From contig BDTX01000006.1 of NCBI GenBank assembly GCA_002897615.1, positions 212,115 to 276,114 on the forward strand: a DNA stretch of 64,000 nt, written 5' to 3'. Position 1 is the stretch's first letter. Each line of letters starts with the position of its first letter. Below the pieces are notes generated by a model. It had not been told where the DNA came from, did no database searches, and saw only the letters and a program-made list of their open reading frames with translations. The position numbers and the translations under genes were made by a program. The stretch comes from a bacterium BMS3Bbin14. GTDB lineage: Bacteria; Desulfobacterota; Desulfobulbia; Desulfobulbales; Desulfobulbaceae. Positions 10,177 through 22,103 of this stretch are shown piece after piece.

Positions 10177-10279
10177 CGGCAGACGAAATACCGGGGAGAG
10201 AAATCAGGAAGCAGACGGGAGACGCCCAGGGCACCGCCTGCTTTTGTCGCAGTGATACCAATAGGAAAAGGTGATTTTC

Positions 10280-13200
10280 GTGGAAGAACTCTTTAGTTTC
10301 TTTACAAAACCGAAAGGACCGGTCAAATTTAACAAGGTCAAGGTTTCCCTGGCCTCACCGCAGAAGATCAGAGAGTGGTCGCACGGAGAAGTCAAAAAAC
10401 CGGAGACCATCAATTACCGCACCTTTAAACCGGAGCGGGATGGGTTGTTCTGCGCCAAGATATTTGGTCCGGTCAAGGATTACGAGTGCAACTGCGGTAA
10501 GTATAAACGAATGAAGCACCGCGGCGTAGTCTGTGAAAAATGCGGAGTCGAGGTTATTCAGTCCAAGGTCCGCCGTGAGCGCATGGGGCATATCGAGCTG
10601 GCGGCGCCGGTGGCCCACATCTGGTTTCTCAAGAGCCTGCCGAGCAAGATCGGCACCATCCTTGATATGACGCTCAAACAACTGGAACGGGTTCTCTATT
10701 TTGAATCCTATGCCGTGGTCCATTCCGAGGTTGAGTCGCTGCCGGTGGGCAGTCTGCTGAACGAGGACCGCTACCGCGCTGCCCTGGAGCAATATCCCGG
10801 TCAGTTTCGGGTCGGCATCGGGGCCGAGGCCATTCAGGAAATGCTGGCGGCCCTCGATTTACATGGCCTGTCAGACCGGTTGCGCCAGGAAATGAAGGAT
10901 ACCGGGTCGGTTACCAAGCGCGCCAAGCTGGGTAAACGTCTGAATGTGGTCAAGGCCTTCCGGGATTCCGGCAACCGGCCGGAGTGGATGATCCTCCAGG
11001 TTATTCCGGTCCTGCCGCCGGATCTTCGCCCGCTCGTTCCTCTTGAAGGCGGCCGTTTCGCTACCTCGGACCTGAACGATCTGTATCGGCGGGTCATTAA
11101 CCGCAACAACCGGCTCAAACGTCTCTTGGAGCTTGATGCCCCGGATATTATCGTTCGTAATGAAAAACGAATGCTGCAGGAAGCGGTGGATGTCCTTTTC
11201 GATAACGGCCGCCGGGGGCGGACCATCACCGGTCCCAATAAACGGCCGCTGAAGTCGCTTTCGGACATGCTCAAAGGGAAGCAGGGTCGTTTCCGGCAGA
11301 ATCTGCTCGGTAAGCGCGTCGATTATTCCGGTCGTTCGGTTATTTCGGTTGGGCCCCATCTGCGTCTGCACCAGTGCGGTCTGCCCAAGAAAATGGCGCT
11401 GGAGCTGTTTAAGCCGTTTATTTACAATAAACTTGAGTTGCTCGGTTACGTGACCACCATCAAGAGTGCGCGTAAAATGGTGGAAAAGGGCGCCAAGGAA
11501 GTCTGGGATGTGCTCGACGACATCGTCCGCGAATACCCGGTTCTCCTTAACCGTGCCCCCACCCTGCATCGCCTGGGTATGCAGGCCTTTGAAGTGGTGT
11601 TGATCGAGGGCAAGGCCATCCAGCTCCATCCCCTGGTCTGCACCGCCTTCAATGCCGACTTTGACGGTGATCAGATGGCCGTCCATGTGCCGTTGTCCGT
11701 AGAGGCGCAGGTGGAATGCCGGGTTTTGATGATGTCCACCAACAATATTTTATCACCGGCCAACGGCGGTCCGATCATTATCCCGTCGCAGGATATTGTT
11801 CTGGGCCTCTACTATATGACTCGTGAACGTTTCGGGGCTGCGGGCGAGGGTTTGATCTTCAGCGGCCCGGAAGAGACTCGGATTGCCTATGATAACGGCG
11901 CCGTCCATCTGCAGGCCAGGGTCAAGGTCCGGATCAACGGTAAGCTGGTCGACACCACCATCGGTCGTGTTCTGGTGAAGGACCTGCTGCCCGAACAGGT
12001 CCCCTTCAGCCTGGTGAACAAGGAGCTGTCCAAGAAAGAACTGTCCTTTCTGATCGACTACACCTATCGGCACGCCGGGACCAAGGCCACCGTTATCCTG
12101 GCCGATCGCCTGAAGGACCTGGGCTACGAACAGGCAACCAGGGCCGGTATCTCTATCTGTATCAATGATATGAAGGTGCCGATCGGCAAGGAAGAATTAG
12201 TCGAGGCGGCCGAGCAGGAATCCCGTGACGTTGAACAGCAGTATTCCGACGGCCTGATCACCGACGGTGAGAAATACAATAAGGTCGTCGACATCTGGTC
12301 CAAGGTTACCGATCAGGTTGCCAAGGAGATGATGGACGAGATGGCCGTTGAGTATCAGCGCGACAGCAACAACAAACTGATCGAGGCCAAGAGTTTTAAT
12401 TCGGTTTTCATCATGGCCGACTCGGGTGCCCGGGGCTCCAAGGACCAGATCCGGCAGCTGGCCGGCATGCGGGGCCTGATGGCCAAACCTTCCGGGGCGA
12501 TTATTGAGACGCCGATCAAGGCGAATTTCCGCGAAGGCCTCAATGTCCTCGAATATTTTATTTCAACGCACGGCGCCCGCAAGGGTCTGGCCGATACCGC
12601 CCTCAAAACGGCGAACTCCGGCTATTTGACCCGGCGCCTGGTCGACGTTTCCCAGGATGCCATCATTGTCATCAAGGACTGTGAAACGCTCCGGGGCATG
12701 ATGGCCGAGCCGCTCATTGAGGGCGGCGAGGTTATTGTCCGCATCGGTGATCGTATTCTCGGCCGGGTCGCGCTCGAGGACGTTGTTGATCCTCACTCGG
12801 GCGAGGTCCTGGCGGAGATGAATCAGGAAATTACCGAAGACAAGGTTGAGGCCATCGAGGCGGCCGGTATCGATCGGGTTTTGATTCGTTCCGTCCTGAC
12901 CTGCGAAGCAAAACGCGGTATCTGCGCCATGTGCTACGGCCGGGACCTGGGGCGCGGCCATATGGTCAATATCGGCGAGGCCGTCGGTATTATCGCCGCC
13001 CAGTCTATCGGTGAACCGGGAACCCAGCTGACCATGCGGACCTTCCATATCGGTGGTACGGCCAGCCGGAGTGTTCACCAGGCCGAGGTCCGTACCCAGC
13101 GAGGGGGCGAGGTCAGGTACAAGAATCTGCACTCGGTCGGGAATGCGGCTGGTTTTGAGATCGTCATGAACCGGAATGCCGAAATTACGGTACTCGACGA

Positions 13201-14344
13201 TCAGGGTATTGACCGGGAGCGTTTTCCCGTGCCCTATGGTGCGGAACTCAAGGTGCCGGAGGGCGCCCGGGTCGAACCCGGAACAATTATCGCCGACTGG
13301 GATGCCTTTTCCATTCCCATTGTCGCGGAGATCAGCGGCAAGATCAAGTACGGCGATATTGTTGAAGGTGAAACCATGCAGGAGCGGGTCGACGGCGTCA
13401 CCGGCAAGGCAAGCAAGGTTATTACGCCGGCCGCCGCCTCCAAGCAGGAAAATCCGCGCATTACTATCAAGGATGATCGGGGCAGAACCATGAAACTGCC
13501 AAACAGCGGTCTGCCGGCGCGCTACCCCTTGCCGGTAGGTTCGATCATCACCGTGAACGAGGGGACGGTCATCACTCCCGGGACGGTGGTCGCGAAGATT
13601 CCGCGCGAGACAACGAAGACCAAGGATATTACCGGTGGTCTGCCCCGGGTCGCCGAACTTTTCGAGGTGCGCAAACCCAAAGAGCGGGCGATTATCAGTG
13701 AGATCGACGGCCGGGTTTCATTCGGCAAGGAATTGAAGGGGAAACGGCGGATCGTCGTGACTCCGGAAACCGGTGAGCCCAAGGAATATCTTATTTCCAA
13801 GGCCAAGCATATCAACGTCCATGAGGGCGATTATGTCAAGGCCGGGGAACAACTGATGGAAGGCTCTGTCCTGCCGAACGATATTCTCAGCGTCCTCGGC
13901 GCCGAGGAGCTGGCCCGGTTCCTGGTCAACGAGGTCCAGGAAGTGTATCGGCTTCAGGGCGTGCGGATCAACGACAAACATATTGAGACGATCGTCAGGC
14001 AGATGCTCAAGCGGGTGCAGGTCACCGAAGCCGGTGATACCCGGTTTATGATGGGCGAGCAGGTTGAGTGGTGGGTCTTCCAGGAGGAAAATGAGAAGAT
14101 CATCAGCGAAGGTCTGCAGCCGGCGGCGGCAGAGCCGCTGCTGCTCGGGGTGACCAAGGCGTCGTTGTCAACGGATTCTTTTATTTCCGCGGCGTCCTTC
14201 CAGGAAACCACCAAGGTGCTGACCAATGCCGCCATGGCGGGTAAGGTTGACTATCTGACGGGATTGAAAGAAAATGTTATTACCGGACGGTTGATTTCCG
14301 CCGGTACCGGCCTGGAGATGTATCGGCTGAAACCTGAGCGATAA
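10280..14344 (+). CDS. rpoC: RNA polymerase subunit beta'
   Basis: The beta' subunit (1354 aa) carries the catalytic magnesium site: [10 protein letters not shown] at residues 458-467, with the three aspartates at 460, 462 and 464. An N-terminal zinc site ([20 protein letters not shown]) and a second cysteine cluster ([13 protein letters not shown]) are present. GTG 10280 is preferred because AGGAAAAGG lies about 8 bp upstream; GTG 10271 would overlap it. The trigger-loop region near [16 protein letters not shown] is intact. Confidence 0.98.
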   Translation: MEELFSFFTKPKGPVKFNKVKVSLASPQKIREWSHGEVKKPETINYRTFKPERDGLFCAKIFGPVKDYECNCGKYKRMKHRGVVCEKCGVEVIQSKVRRERMGHIELAAPVAHIWFLKSLPSKIGTILDMTLKQLERVLYFESYAVVHSEVESLPVGSLLNEDRYRAALEQYPGQFRVGIGAEAIQEMLAALDLHGLSDRLRQEMKDTGSVTKRAKLGKRLNVVKAFRDSGNRPEWMILQVIPVLPPDLRPLVPLEGGRFATSDLNDLYRRVINRNNRLKRLLELDAPDIIVRNEKRMLQEAVDVLFDNGRRGRTITGPNKRPLKSLSDMLKGKQGRFRQNLLGKRVDYSGRSVISVGPHLRLHQCGLPKKMALELFKPFIYNKLELLGYVTTIKSARKMVEKGAKEVWDVLDDIVREYPVLLNRAPTLHRLGMQAFEVVLIEGKAIQLHPLVCTAFNADFDGDQMAVHVPLSVEAQVECRVLMMSTNNILSPANGGPIIIPSQDIVLGLYYMTRERFGAAGEGLIFSGPEETRIAYDNGAVHLQARVKVRINGKLVDTTIGRVLVKDLLPEQVPFSLVNKELSKKELSFLIDYTYRHAGTKATVILADRLKDLGYEQATRAGISICINDMKVPIGKEELVEAAEQESRDVEQQYSDGLITDGEKYNKVVDIWSKVTDQVAKEMMDEMAVEYQRDSNNKLIEAKSFNSVFIMADSGARGSKDQIRQLAGMRGLMAKPSGAIIETPIKANFREGLNVLEYFISTHGARKGLADTALKTANSGYLTRRLVDVSQDAIIVIKDCETLRGMMAEPLIEGGEVIVRIGDRILGRVALEDVVDPHSGEVLAEMNQEITEDKVEAIEAAGIDRVLIRSVLTCEAKRGICAMCYGRDLGRGHMVNIGEAVGIIAAQSIGEPGTQLTMRTFHIGGTASRSVHQAEVRTQRGGEVRYKNLHSVGNAAGFEIVMNRNAEITVLDDQGIDRERFPVPYGAELKVPEGARVEPGTIIADWDAFSIPIVAEISGKIKYGDIVEGETMQERVDGVTGKASKVITPAAASKQENPRITIKDDRGRTMKLPNSGLPARYPLPVGSIITVNEGTVITPGTVVAKIPRETTKTKDITGGLPRVAELFEVRKPKERAIISEIDGRVSFGKELKGKRRIVVTPETGEPKEYLISKAKHINVHEGDYVKAGEQLMEGSVLPNDILSVLGAEELARFLVNEVQEVYRLQGVRINDKHIETIVRQMLKRVQVTEAGDTRFMMGEQVEWWVFQEENEKIISEGLQPAAAEPLLLGVTKASLSTDSFISAASFQETTKVLTNAAMAGKVDYLTGLKENVITGRLISAGTGLEMYRLKPER

Positions 14345-14356
14345 GCAACTTTCCTC

Positions 14357-14385
14357 TTGACAGATAAGCCGTTGGAAGATACTAT
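14357..14385 (+). promoter_or_regulatory. Sigma70 promoter of the str operon (rpsL)
   Basis: TTGACA at 14357-14362 and TACTAT at 14380-14385 are separated by 17 bp. This is a perfect -35 and a five-of-six -10 at ideal spacing. It lies 12 bp after the rpoC stop and 83 bp before rpsL, and would give rpsL-rpsG their own high-level transcription. Confidence 0.85.
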
Positions 14386-14468
14386 ATTTTGTTTTCGTGT
14401 TTGCGTCCGTAAGGGACGGCAGGGTGCAGAGAACCTCGTGTTCTATTGATGAAGAAGGAGTAGTTTGT

Positions 14469-14840
14469 ATGCCGACAATCAATCAGCTTGTTCGGAGTAG
14501 ACGGAAAAAGGTGACCAAACGGTCAAACACCCCGGCTCTGCAGAATTGTCCGCAGAGGCGCGGGGTTTGCGTGCGGGTCTATACGACCACGCCCAAGAAG
14601 CCGAACTCGGCCCTGCGTAAAGTGGCCAGGGTACGGTTGACCAACGGGATTGAGGTCACTTCATATATCCCCGGTATCGGGCACAACCTGCAGGAGCATT
14701 CGGTGGTGTTGATTCGGGGCGGGCGAGTCAAGGACCTGCCCGGGGTGCGCTATCACATCATTCGCGGCACCCTGGATACGCTTGGGGTCAGTGATCGCCA
14801 TCAAGGCAGATCAAAGTATGGAACCAAACGGCCGAAATAA
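14469..14840 (+). CDS. rpsL: 30S ribosomal protein S12
   Basis: S12 (123 aa) sits at the decoding centre and controls accuracy. ATG 14469 ([14 protein letters not shown]) follows GAAGGAG at 14454-14460. The conserved loops [20 protein letters not shown] and the [10 protein letters not shown] segment are intact, with Lys at both positions linked to streptomycin response in other bacteria, so the sequence looks wild-type. rpsG follows after 35 bp. Confidence 0.99.
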   Translation: MPTINQLVRSRRKKVTKRSNTPALQNCPQRRGVCVRVYTTTPKKPNSALRKVARVRLTNGIEVTSYIPGIGHNLQEHSVVLIRGGRVKDLPGVRYHIIRGTLDTLGVSDRHQGRSKYGTKRPK

Positions 14841-14875
14841 TGACTCGGCAGTGCACTCATGTGGAGTTTTGAGAT

Positions 14876-15349
14876 ATGCCTAGAAAGAAATTAATTAATA
14901 AAAGACCCGTGCAGCCGGATCCGAAATTTAACAGCGCGCTGGTCTCCAAGTTCACCAATGGCTTGATGCTTGACGGTAAGAAAACCCTGGCCCGGCGTCT
15001 CTTTTATGATGCCATGGACCTGGTTGAGAAGCGGGTGGATGACGAGGCGCCGCTGGCGGTTTTCGAGAAGGCCATGGATAACGTGCGGCCCCGGGTCGAA
15101 GTCAAGTCCCGGCGGGTCGGTGGTGCAACCTACCAGATCCCGATTGAAGTCCGCCCTGAGCGCCGTAACGCCCTGGCCATTCGCTGGATCATAAGCTTTG
15201 CCAAGAGCCGCTCCGGCCGGACCATGTCCGACAAGCTTGCCGCGGAGCTGATTGATGCCTTTAATAACCGGGGCGCCTCGGTAAAAAAACGTGACGACAC
15301 CCACAAGATGGCAGAGGCGAACAAGGCCTTTGCCCATTACCGCTGGTAA
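14876..15349 (+). CDS. rpsG: 30S ribosomal protein S7
   Basis: S7 (157 aa) nucleates assembly of the 30S head and contacts E-site tRNA. The start [20 protein letters not shown] and the signature [17 protein letters not shown] are present, and the length is standard. It ends 329 bp before fusA, and that spacer has its own promoter. Confidence 0.98.
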   Translation: MPRKKLINKRPVQPDPKFNSALVSKFTNGLMLDGKKTLARRLFYDAMDLVEKRVDDEAPLAVFEKAMDNVRPRVEVKSRRVGGATYQIPIEVRPERRNALAIRWIISFAKSRSGRTMSDKLAAELIDAFNNRGASVKKRDDTHKMAEANKAFAHYRW

Positions 15350-15471
15350 GGAGGCGCGTAAAATTAAGTTGGCCGGGATTGCGCTCAGATTCAGGTGAGA
15401 TGCAAGATGTCCAAGTTATTTTTACGCACCGATTAAGTTTTGCTTTTGTCGGGCGCAGACTCAAAAGATCA

Positions 15472-15500
15472 TTGACAAGCTCTGCCGACTGCTGTAGATA
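15472..15500 (+). promoter_or_regulatory. Sigma70 promoter before fusA
   Basis: TTGACA at 15472-15477 and TAGATA at 15495-15500 are separated by 17 bp. The site lies within the 329-bp rpsG-fusA spacer (15350-15678) and leaves an untranslated leader of roughly 170 nt before the fusA start. The rest of the spacer shows no gene. This indicates that fusA-tuf2 and the S10 genes can be transcribed independently of rpsL. Confidence 0.8.
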
Positions 15501-15678
15501 AAGCAACATTTTTTGTAACTGTTTGGCCGCATTTCATCTCATTCCATCTGCGGCCGCTCGGGCCGCCTCGCATGGTCATTCTGTGGGCTGAAATGTGAAG
15601 CATGCTCGAACGGTTACGGGCCGAAGTTTGGTAGTAGGTCGTTACAAATCATGAGAGTAAAGAGAGCGGGAAAACAAA

Positions 15679-17757
15679 GTGGCTGTTGGAGAATCGTTAT
15701 CCAACCTGCGCAATATCGGCATAATGGCCCATATCGATGCGGGGAAAACCACGACAACCGAACGTATTCTTTATTATACCGGCCGCTCGCATAAGATCGG
15801 CGAAGTCCATGACGGCACGGCGGTTATGGACTGGATGGAGCAGGAGCAGGAGCGGGGTATAACGATAACCTCGGCCGCGACAACCTGTTTCTGGAAAGAC
15901 CATAGAATAAATATAATTGATACGCCGGGGCATGTCGATTTCACGGTTGAGGTGGAACGCTGCCTTCGGGTGCTGGATGGTTCGATTGCAATTTTCTGCG
16001 CAGTCGGCGGGGTCGAGCCCCAGTCGGAAACCGTCTGGCGGCAGGCTGACCGGTATCGGATTCCGCGCATTGCCTTTGTCAACAAGATGGATCGCATCGG
16101 TGCTGACTTTGAACAATGTGTAGACGAGATACGGGAAAAACTTGGTGCCAACCCGGTGCCGATCACTCTGCCTGTCGGGAGTGAAGAGAACTTTTCAGGT
16201 ATTATTGATTTGGTCAAAGAGAAGCTGATTCGCTTTGATGAGTCAACTCAGGGCCTGAAAGTTACTGAAGAAGAAATTCCTGAAGATTTAAAAGACAAAT
16301 CATTGGCCGCCCGGATGGCACTCCTCGAGAAGTTGGCCGACTTCGATGAGGGTGTCATGGAAAAATATCTGGAAGAAGAAGAAATTGCGCCTGACGAGGT
16401 GTACAGGGCTTTGCGTAAGGCAACCCTGTCGCTTGATCTGGTGCCTGTTCTCTGTGGCGCTGCCTTTAAGAATAAGGGAGTGCAGCCCCTGCTGGATGCC
16501 GTGATTCGGTATCTGCCTTCACCGATGGATATTCCATCGGTCGAGGGGGTGGGTAAAGATGGAGAACCGGTGGTTCGGCAGGCGACCGACGCGGAAAAAT
16601 TATGCGCCTTGGTGTTTAAGCTGCAGGCTGATCATTTTGTCGGCAACCTCTCGTTTGTCCGGGTTTATTCCGGTGAGCTCAAGGTTGGGGCCAAGGTCTT
16701 CAACCCGGTTAAGCGCAAGAAGGAAAAAATTGCCAAGCTGCTCAAGCTTCATGCCAATAAGCGGGAAGAGGTCGAGCGGTTGGGCGCCGGTGATATCGGC
16801 GCTATCGTGGGGCTGAAGTTTACAACCACCGGTGATACGCTCTGCGGCTCGGGAGATTTTATTACTCTTGAACGGATTCATTTCCCCGAGCCGGTGATCG
16901 GCATTGCCATCGAGCCGAAGTCCAAGGCGGATGAGGCCCGGCTGGCCGAAAGCCTTGACAAGGTGGCGCGGGAAGATCCGAGCTTCAAGATTTCGCTGAA
17001 CGAGGAAACCGGGCAGACGATTATTTCCGGGATGGGGGAACTGCATCTCGAGGTTATCGTCGGCAGGTTGGTCCGCGAGTTCAAGGTGGCGGCAAATGTG
17101 GGACGTCCTCATGTCGCCTACCGGGAAACACTGACCGGGCCGGCGGTGGCGGTGGGGCGCTTTGAACACCAGGCCGGCGGTAAAAATCAGTATGCCCATG
17201 TTGAGATCGAACTCCTGCCCGCCGAACGCGGCAGTGGCGTACGTTTTGAAAATATGGTGGCCGGGGAGACAATTCCGCCGGAATTTGTAGGGGCCATAGA
17301 AAAGGGCGTTCGTGATTCCATGGATTCCGGTCCGTTGATCGGCTATCCCCTGGTTGACGTGACGGCCCGGCTGATCGGCGGCTCCTATGACGAAGAGAGT
17401 TCAACGGAACTGGCCTTCGGGGTCGCGGCAACCATGGCCTGCCGCAAGGCGGCCAGCGAGGCGGCTCCGGCTCTGCTGGAACCGATCATGGCGATTGAGG
17501 TCCTGACCCCGGATGAATATCTCGGTGAGGTCATCAATGATCTCAATAAAAAACGGGCGCAGATAGATGGAGTTGCGGCGGACCGGGGCCATCAGGTAGT
17601 TAATGCGAGGGTGCCCCTGGCCGAAATGTTCGGCTATTCGACAAGCCTGCGGTCAGCGACCCAGGGCCGGGCAACCTTTACTATGCGGTTTGAAGAATTT
17701 GCCGAAGTGCCTGCCAGGCAGGCGGAGGCAATTATACATAAGATTCGAGGCGTTTGA
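15679..17757 (+). CDS. fusA: Elongation factor G
   Basis: EF-G (692 aa) drives ribosomal translocation and, with RRF, ribosome recycling. GTPase motifs: AHIDAGKTT (P-loop, about residues 17-25), DTPGHVDF and NKMDR. Domains II-V follow, including the YRET segment of domain IV. It starts at GTG 15679 ([14 protein letters not shown]). tuf2 begins 34 bp downstream. It is the classical EF-G type in its normal str-operon location. Confidence 0.98.
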   Translation: MAVGESLSNLRNIGIMAHIDAGKTTTTERILYYTGRSHKIGEVHDGTAVMDWMEQEQERGITITSAATTCFWKDHRINIIDTPGHVDFTVEVERCLRVLDGSIAIFCAVGGVEPQSETVWRQADRYRIPRIAFVNKMDRIGADFEQCVDEIREKLGANPVPITLPVGSEENFSGIIDLVKEKLIRFDESTQGLKVTEEEIPEDLKDKSLAARMALLEKLADFDEGVMEKYLEEEEIAPDEVYRALRKATLSLDLVPVLCGAAFKNKGVQPLLDAVIRYLPSPMDIPSVEGVGKDGEPVVRQATDAEKLCALVFKLQADHFVGNLSFVRVYSGELKVGAKVFNPVKRKKEKIAKLLKLHANKREEVERLGAGDIGAIVGLKFTTTGDTLCGSGDFITLERIHFPEPVIGIAIEPKSKADEARLAESLDKVAREDPSFKISLNEETGQTIISGMGELHLEVIVGRLVREFKVAANVGRPHVAYRETLTGPAVAVGRFEHQAGGKNQYAHVEIELLPAERGSGVRFENMVAGETIPPEFVGAIEKGVRDSMDSGPLIGYPLVDVTARLIGGSYDEESSTELAFGVAATMACRKAASEAAPALLEPIMAIEVLTPDEYLGEVINDLNKKRAQIDGVAADRGHQVVNARVPLAEMFGYSTSLRSATQGRATFTMRFEEFAEVPARQAEAIIHKIRGV

Positions 17758-17759
17758 CA

Positions 17760-18984
17760 GAATAGAACCTTGAGCCTGAGGAGACGGAAAGATGGCAAAG
17801 GAAAAGTTTGAGCGGACAAAACCGCATGCCAACGTAGGTACGATCGGACATATTGACCACGGCAAGACCACGCTGACGGCCGCGATCACCCGTGTCCTTG
17901 CGACCAAGGGGCAGGCAGTATTTACGGATTTCAGCGAGATCGACAAGGCGCCGGAAGAGAAGGAGCGCGGGATCACCATCGCGACGGCGCATGTGGAGTA
18001 CGAGACGGACAAGCGGCACTATGCGCATGTCGACTGTCCCGGTCATGCCGACTATATAAAGAACATGATTACCGGCGCGGCGCAGATGGACGGGGCGATC
18101 CTGGTCGTCGGCGCCGATGACGGTCCGATGCCGCAGACCCGTGAGCATATCCTGCTGGCGCGTCAGGTCGGAGTTCCGGCCATTGTTGTTTTTTTGAACA
18201 AGTGCGACATGGTTGACGACGAGGAACTGATCGAGCTGGTGGAGATGGAGCTGCGGGAGCTGCTTGACAAGTACGAGTTTCCGGGCGACGAGGTGCCGAT
18301 TATCAAGGGTTCGGCGCTGCAGGCGCTGGAGAATCCCGAGGACCCGGAGAAGGCCAAGTGCATCTGGGAATTGATGGAGGCGATCGACAACTATATTCCG
18401 CAGCCGGAACGTGAGATCGACAAGCCTTTCCTGATGCCGGTTGAGGATGTGTTCTCGATCTCCGGTCGCGGCACGGTGGCGACCGGTCGTGTGGAGCGCG
18501 GCCGGGTCCATGTCGGCGACGAGATCGAGATTGTGGGAATCAATGACACTGCCAAGACCACGGTTACCGGGGTGGAGATGTTCCGCAAGATTCTCGACGA
18601 GGGTCAGGCCGGCGACAATATCGGAGTTCTGCTGCGGGGGACGAAGCGCGAGGAAGTGGTTCGGGGCCAGGTACTGGCTGCTCCGGGTTCGATCACGCCG
18701 CACAAGAAGTTTAAGGGCGAGGCCTATATCCTGAACAAGGAAGAGGGTGGTCGTCACACACCGTTTTTCAACGGTTACCGGCCGCAGTTTTATTTTCGGA
18801 CGACGGACGTCACCGGGGTCTGTACCCTTGAGGATGGGGTGGAGATGGTAATGCCGGGCGACAACGTGCGGGTTGAAGTTGAGCTGATCACGCCGATAGC
18901 CATGGAGGAAGGCCTCCGTTTTGCCATCCGTGAAGGTGGCCGTACCGTCGGCGCCGGTGTTGTCAGCAAAATTATCGAGTAAGA
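17760..18984 (+). repeat. tuf long repeat, copy 2 (matches 370-1594)
   Basis: This is the second member of the roughly 1225-bp tuf repeat. The two copies lie in direct orientation 17.4 kb apart. Recombination between them would delete or duplicate everything from rpmG to fusA, including rpoBC; such deletions would be lethal. The single difference from copy 1 is A at 18965. Confidence 0.9.
17792..18982 (+). CDS. tuf: Elongation factor Tu, copy 2
   Basis: The second EF-Tu gene (396 aa) lies in the classical str position after fusA. The protein equals copy 1 except near the C-terminus, where it reads VVSKIIE instead of VVGKIIE. All GTPase motifs are the same. Its Shine-Dalgarno region is shared with copy 1. 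rpsJ starts only 10 bp after its stop, so the str and S10 operons are physically continuous here. Confidence 0.99.
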   Translation: MAKEKFERTKPHANVGTIGHIDHGKTTLTAAITRVLATKGQAVFTDFSEIDKAPEEKERGITIATAHVEYETDKRHYAHVDCPGHADYIKNMITGAAQMDGAILVVGADDGPMPQTREHILLARQVGVPAIVVFLNKCDMVDDEELIELVEMELRELLDKYEFPGDEVPIIKGSALQALENPEDPEKAKCIWELMEAIDNYIPQPEREIDKPFLMPVEDVFSISGRGTVATGRVERGRVHVGDEIEIVGINDTAKTTVTGVEMFRKILDEGQAGDNIGVLLRGTKREEVVRGQVLAAPGSITPHKKFKGEAYILNKEEGGRHTPFFNGYRPQFYFRTTDVTGVCTLEDGVEMVMPGDNVRVEVELITPIAMEEGLRFAIREGGRTVGAGVVSKIIE

Positions 18985-18992
18985 GGAACACG

Positions 18993-19307
18993 ATGATCCC
19001 TACAGATAAGATTCGTATCCGGTTAAAGGCTTACGACCACAAGCTCCTTGACCAGTCGACACGAGAGATACTTGACACCGCACGGCGTACCGGGGCAACG
19101 GTAGTCGGGCCGATTCCGCTGCCGACGTCCATCAACAAGTACACGGTGTTGCGTTCTCCCCATGTTGACAAGAAATCACGGGAACAGTTTGAGATGCGTA
19201 CCCACCGCCGCCTTCTTGACATCCTTGAGCCGACTCAGCAGACCATTGATTCGCTGATGAAACTCGAGCTGTCGGCCGGCGTTGATGTAGAGATCAAGCT
19301 TCCCTGA
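18993..19307 (+). CDS. rpsJ: 30S ribosomal protein S10
   Basis: S10 (104 aa) is a 30S head protein that also binds NusB and NusG. The start at ATG 18993 ([20 protein letters not shown]) follows AGAGGA; the frame is open further upstream inside tuf2. The signature [21 protein letters not shown] is complete. It opens the S10 gene block. Confidence 0.98.
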   Translation: MIPTDKIRIRLKAYDHKLLDQSTREILDTARRTGATVVGPIPLPTSINKYTVLRSPHVDKKSREQFEMRTHRRLLDILEPTQQTIDSLMKLELSAGVDVEIKLP

Positions 19308-19389
19308 GACAGTGGGGGAGCGGTGCAGGTATACGAGGGTGTCCACAGGACACTGTTGAGTAGAGATTTTAGAGCTGACAGGTAGACAA

Positions 19390-20022
19390 ATGCCGAAAAC
19401 AATGGGAATACTTGGACGGAAGATTGGAATGACCCGGGTTTTTAACGAAGAGGGGCGTTCGATTCCTGTGACCGTAATTGAGGCCGGTCCCTGTACGGTG
19501 CTGCAGAAGAAAACCGCAGACCAGGAAGGATATGATGCCATCCAGGTCGGCTTTCTGGAGAAAAAGGCTTCGCGCCTGAACAAACCTGAAGCCGGACACG
19601 TCAAACGCTCCGGGGGTAAGGGGTTTTATCATGTGCGTGAGTTCCGGGTCGCGGATGCGGCGGCCTATGAGCTGGGCCAGCAGATTGCACTTGCCGAAAT
19701 CGTGAACATCGGCGACAAGGTGCATATCTCGGGAAAATCCAAGGGCAAAGGCTTTCAGGGCGTCGTCAGGCGCTACGGTTTTGCCGGCGGCGGGGCAACG
19801 CATGGATCAATGTTTCACCGCGCTCCCGGCTCCATCGGTTGCAGTGCCTCGCCCTCCAGGGTATTCAAGGGCAAGAAACTGCCCGGTCGCATGGGTAATT
19901 TTTTAAAGACCCAGAAAAACTTGACGGTTGTCGACATCAGGAATGATGATAACCTTTTGCTGGTTGAGGGGTCGGTGCCGGGTTCCAGGAATGGCCTGAT
20001 CACCATCTTTACAAAAGAGTAA
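19390..20022 (+). CDS. rplC: 50S ribosomal protein L3
   Basis: L3 (210 aa) is an early assembly protein with a loop reaching the peptidyl transferase centre. It starts MPKTMGILGRKIGMTRVFNE and includes the central signature GKGFQGVVRRYGFAGGGATHGS. Order and spacing with rpsJ (82 bp) and rplD (30 bp) are those of the S10 operon. Confidence 0.98.
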   Translation: MPKTMGILGRKIGMTRVFNEEGRSIPVTVIEAGPCTVLQKKTADQEGYDAIQVGFLEKKASRLNKPEAGHVKRSGGKGFYHVREFRVADAAAYELGQQIALAEIVNIGDKVHISGKSKGKGFQGVVRRYGFAGGGATHGSMFHRAPGSIGCSASPSRVFKGKKLPGRMGNFLKTQKNLTVVDIRNDDNLLLVEGSVPGSRNGLITIFTKE

Positions 20023-20052
20023 CCGGCCCTTATCGCTTTCGAGGAAAAGTAA

Positions 20053-20676
20053 ATGACAGTATGCGATGTGAAAAATATCTCGGCCGAAAAAGTTGGAGAA
20101 GTAGAACTCCGCGATGAGCTTTTTGCTGTCGATGTCCGGCCCGGTATCCTCCACGATGTGGTGTGCATGCAGCGTGCCAACGCCCGCCGGGGTACCGCAT
20201 CGACCAAGACCCGCGGCGAGGTTCGCGGCGGCGGTGCCAAGCCCTGGCGTCAGAAAGGGACAGGCAGGGCGCGTGCCGGGACGAAAAATTCACCGATCTG
20301 GCGCGGCGGCGGCGTGGCCTTCGGCCCCAAGCCGCAGGATTACAGCTATAAGCTGCCCAAAAAGGTTCGCCGGCTCGCCTTGCGCATGGCACTGAGTGCC
20401 CGCCTGGGAGAGGGGAACCTGGTTATTATTGATGAATTTAACCTGCCGTCGATCAAGACCAAAGAATTTGTCAATGTTATGGGCAATTTCAACTTTGACA
20501 ACTGCCTCGTGATTATCGGGGAGGACAATGCCACGGTCAAGCTGTCTGCCCGTAATGCCGTGGGCTACAAAATTCTGCCCGTAGCCGGCCTCAATGTTTA
20601 TGACATTCTGAAATATTCAAAGCTGATGCTCGTGCAATCCTCACTGGCACCGCTTGAAGAGAGGTTGATGGTATGA
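20053..20676 (+). CDS. rplD: 50S ribosomal protein L4
   Basis: L4 (207 aa) lines the exit tunnel and in E. coli also represses the S10 operon. The tunnel loop is intact (RGTASTKTRGEVRGGGAKPW, then RQKGTGRARAGTKNSPIWRG). Its stop overlaps the start of rplW (ATGA at 20673-20676), which implies translational coupling. Confidence 0.98.
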   Translation: MTVCDVKNISAEKVGEVELRDELFAVDVRPGILHDVVCMQRANARRGTASTKTRGEVRGGGAKPWRQKGTGRARAGTKNSPIWRGGGVAFGPKPQDYSYKLPKKVRRLALRMALSARLGEGNLVIIDEFNLPSIKTKEFVNVMGNFNFDNCLVIIGEDNATVKLSARNAVGYKILPVAGLNVYDILKYSKLMLVQSSLAPLEERLMV

Positions 20677-20963
20677 AGGTTCTGTTTGATGTGATCAAGA
20701 GGCCCAGCCTGACCGAGAAGAGCAATCTTCTCCAGGAGATCCATGGAACCATTGTGTTCAAGGTTCATCCGAAGGCCAACAAGATTGAAATCAAAAGGGC
20801 TGTTGAGGAGCTGTTCAACGTTAAGGTTCAAAACGTGAGGACCGCGATGCTGCATGGCAAAAAACGCCGTGTCGGCATTAAATCGACAGGCTTTACCAGT
20901 AACTGGAAAAAAGCCTATGTCACCTTGTCAGAAGGTGAAATTAACTTTCTTGACGAACTGTAG
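20673..20963 (+). CDS. rplW: 50S ribosomal protein L23
   Basis: L23 (96 aa) sits at the tunnel exit and docks trigger factor and SRP. It has the family start (LFDVIKRPSLTEKS) and the basic loop GKKRRVG. It overlaps rplD by 4 bp. The next gene, rplB, is 297 bp away instead of adjacent because a full copy of the 219-bp mobile element lies between them. Confidence 0.97.
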   Translation: MKVLFDVIKRPSLTEKSNLLQEIHGTIVFKVHPKANKIEIKRAVEELFNVKVQNVRTAMLHGKKRRVGIKSTGFTSNWKKAYVTLSEGEINFLDEL

Positions 20964-20975
20964 AATTCACTGAAC

Positions 20976-21194
20976 CCTGAATTCGTGAGCGTTCGAGAAC
21001 GGTGCAGATGCAAGGCGGCAACGATGTTGATTATCCTGGTGTGATATCAACGAGTTGCCAACGCAGCAGCTGTGCCGTTATCGGGCGCCCCGCAGGGCGG
21101 CGCGGTGAAGACCAAAAAAAGTGTTTATTCGCCAATAATACAATAAATTCCATATGTTGTATGGAACATCACCTCAAGCCGTCACGGATTCAGG
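20976..21194 (+). mobile_element. MITE copy B, full length (219 bp)
   Basis: A non-autonomous element with inverted ends CCTGAATTCGTGA (left, one mismatch) and TCACGGATTCAGG (right). It is flanked by the perfect 5-bp duplication TGAAC at 20971-20975 and 21195-21199. It carries no plausible gene. Internal structure includes GGGCGCCCCGCAGGGCGG and an AT-rich hairpin ACAATA...TGTTGT. It splits rplW from rplB within the S10 operon without interrupting a gene. Confidence 0.92.
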
Positions 21195-21260
21195 TGAACG
21201 TGATCCGCGGAAAAGGGCAGAGTAAGGCAAATATTTCAAGGCAGAGCAACGGGAAGAACA

Positions 21261-22085
21261 ATGGCAACCAAAACCCATAAACCGACATCACCGGGCAAGC
21301 GGCACCAGGTAACGGTACTGCAGCCTGATATATCAGACAAGGCCCCTGAAAAGAGCCTGCTCCGGCCGCTGAAGAAAACCGGCGGCAGGAATTGCTACGG
21401 CCGTATTACCTCCAGGCATCGGGGCGGCGGTCACAAGAAAAAGTACCGGCTCATTGACTGGAAAAGAAATAAGATCGGGGTCGCGGCCAAAGTGGTTGCC
21501 ATCGAGTATGATCCGAATCGCTCGGCCAACCTGGCGCTGCTGACCTATAAAGACGGCGACAAGGCCTATATCCTGGCGCCCAGCGGCTTAACGGTTGGCG
21601 ATCAGGTGGCGGCCGGTGAAACCGTCGATATCAAACCCGGTAACTGTCTGCCCATGACCAACATTCCCCTTGGTACCGTTATTCACAACGTGGAGATGAA
21701 AATCGGCAAGGGGGCGCAGTTGGTTCGCAGTGCCGGAACGGCGGCGCAGCTCATGGCCAAAGAGGGTGAGCATGTCCTGGTCAAGCTGCCCTCGGGCGAG
21801 GTGCGCAGATTCAACAAGCTGTGCCGGGCCTGCATCGGCCAGGTCGGCAACTCGGAGTATGGCAGCGAGAAACTTGGCAAGGCGGGCAGGAGCCGCTGGC
21901 TGGGTAGAAGGCCGCATGTTCGCGGTGTGGCCATGAACCCGGTCGATCATCCCATGGGTGGCGGTGAAGGGAAGAGCTCCGGCGGCCGGCATCCGTGCAG
22001 TCCGTGGGGTATCCCGGCCAAGGGCTATAAGACCAGGAGCCGCAAGGGTTCTGATCGTGATATTGTCACCAAACGTAAGAAATAA
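21261..22085 (+). CDS. rplB: 50S ribosomal protein L2
   Basis: L2 (274 aa) is essential for subunit association and for peptidyl transfer. The signature [20 protein letters not shown] and the functionally central region near [18 protein letters not shown], which holds the conserved histidine, are intact. The start is ATG 21261 after AACGGGAAGAAC. The mobile element upstream leaves 66 bp of leader. Confidence 0.98.
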   Translation: MATKTHKPTSPGKRHQVTVLQPDISDKAPEKSLLRPLKKTGGRNCYGRITSRHRGGGHKKKYRLIDWKRNKIGVAAKVVAIEYDPNRSANLALLTYKDGDKAYILAPSGLTVGDQVAAGETVDIKPGNCLPMTNIPLGTVIHNVEMKIGKGAQLVRSAGTAAQLMAKEGEHVLVKLPSGEVRRFNKLCRACIGQVGNSEYGSEKLGKAGRSRWLGRRPHVRGVAMNPVDHPMGGGEGKSSGGRHPCSPWGIPAKGYKTRSRKGSDRDIVTKRKK

Positions 22086-22103
22086 TATCAGGAGAATATA
22101 ACG

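Noticed and set aside
21002..21280. Open frame across MITE copy B running into rplB, and similar frames in the other copies
   Set aside because: The frame is not kept between copies (different ends and deletions), has no Shine-Dalgarno and no known motif. It is non-coding element sequence.
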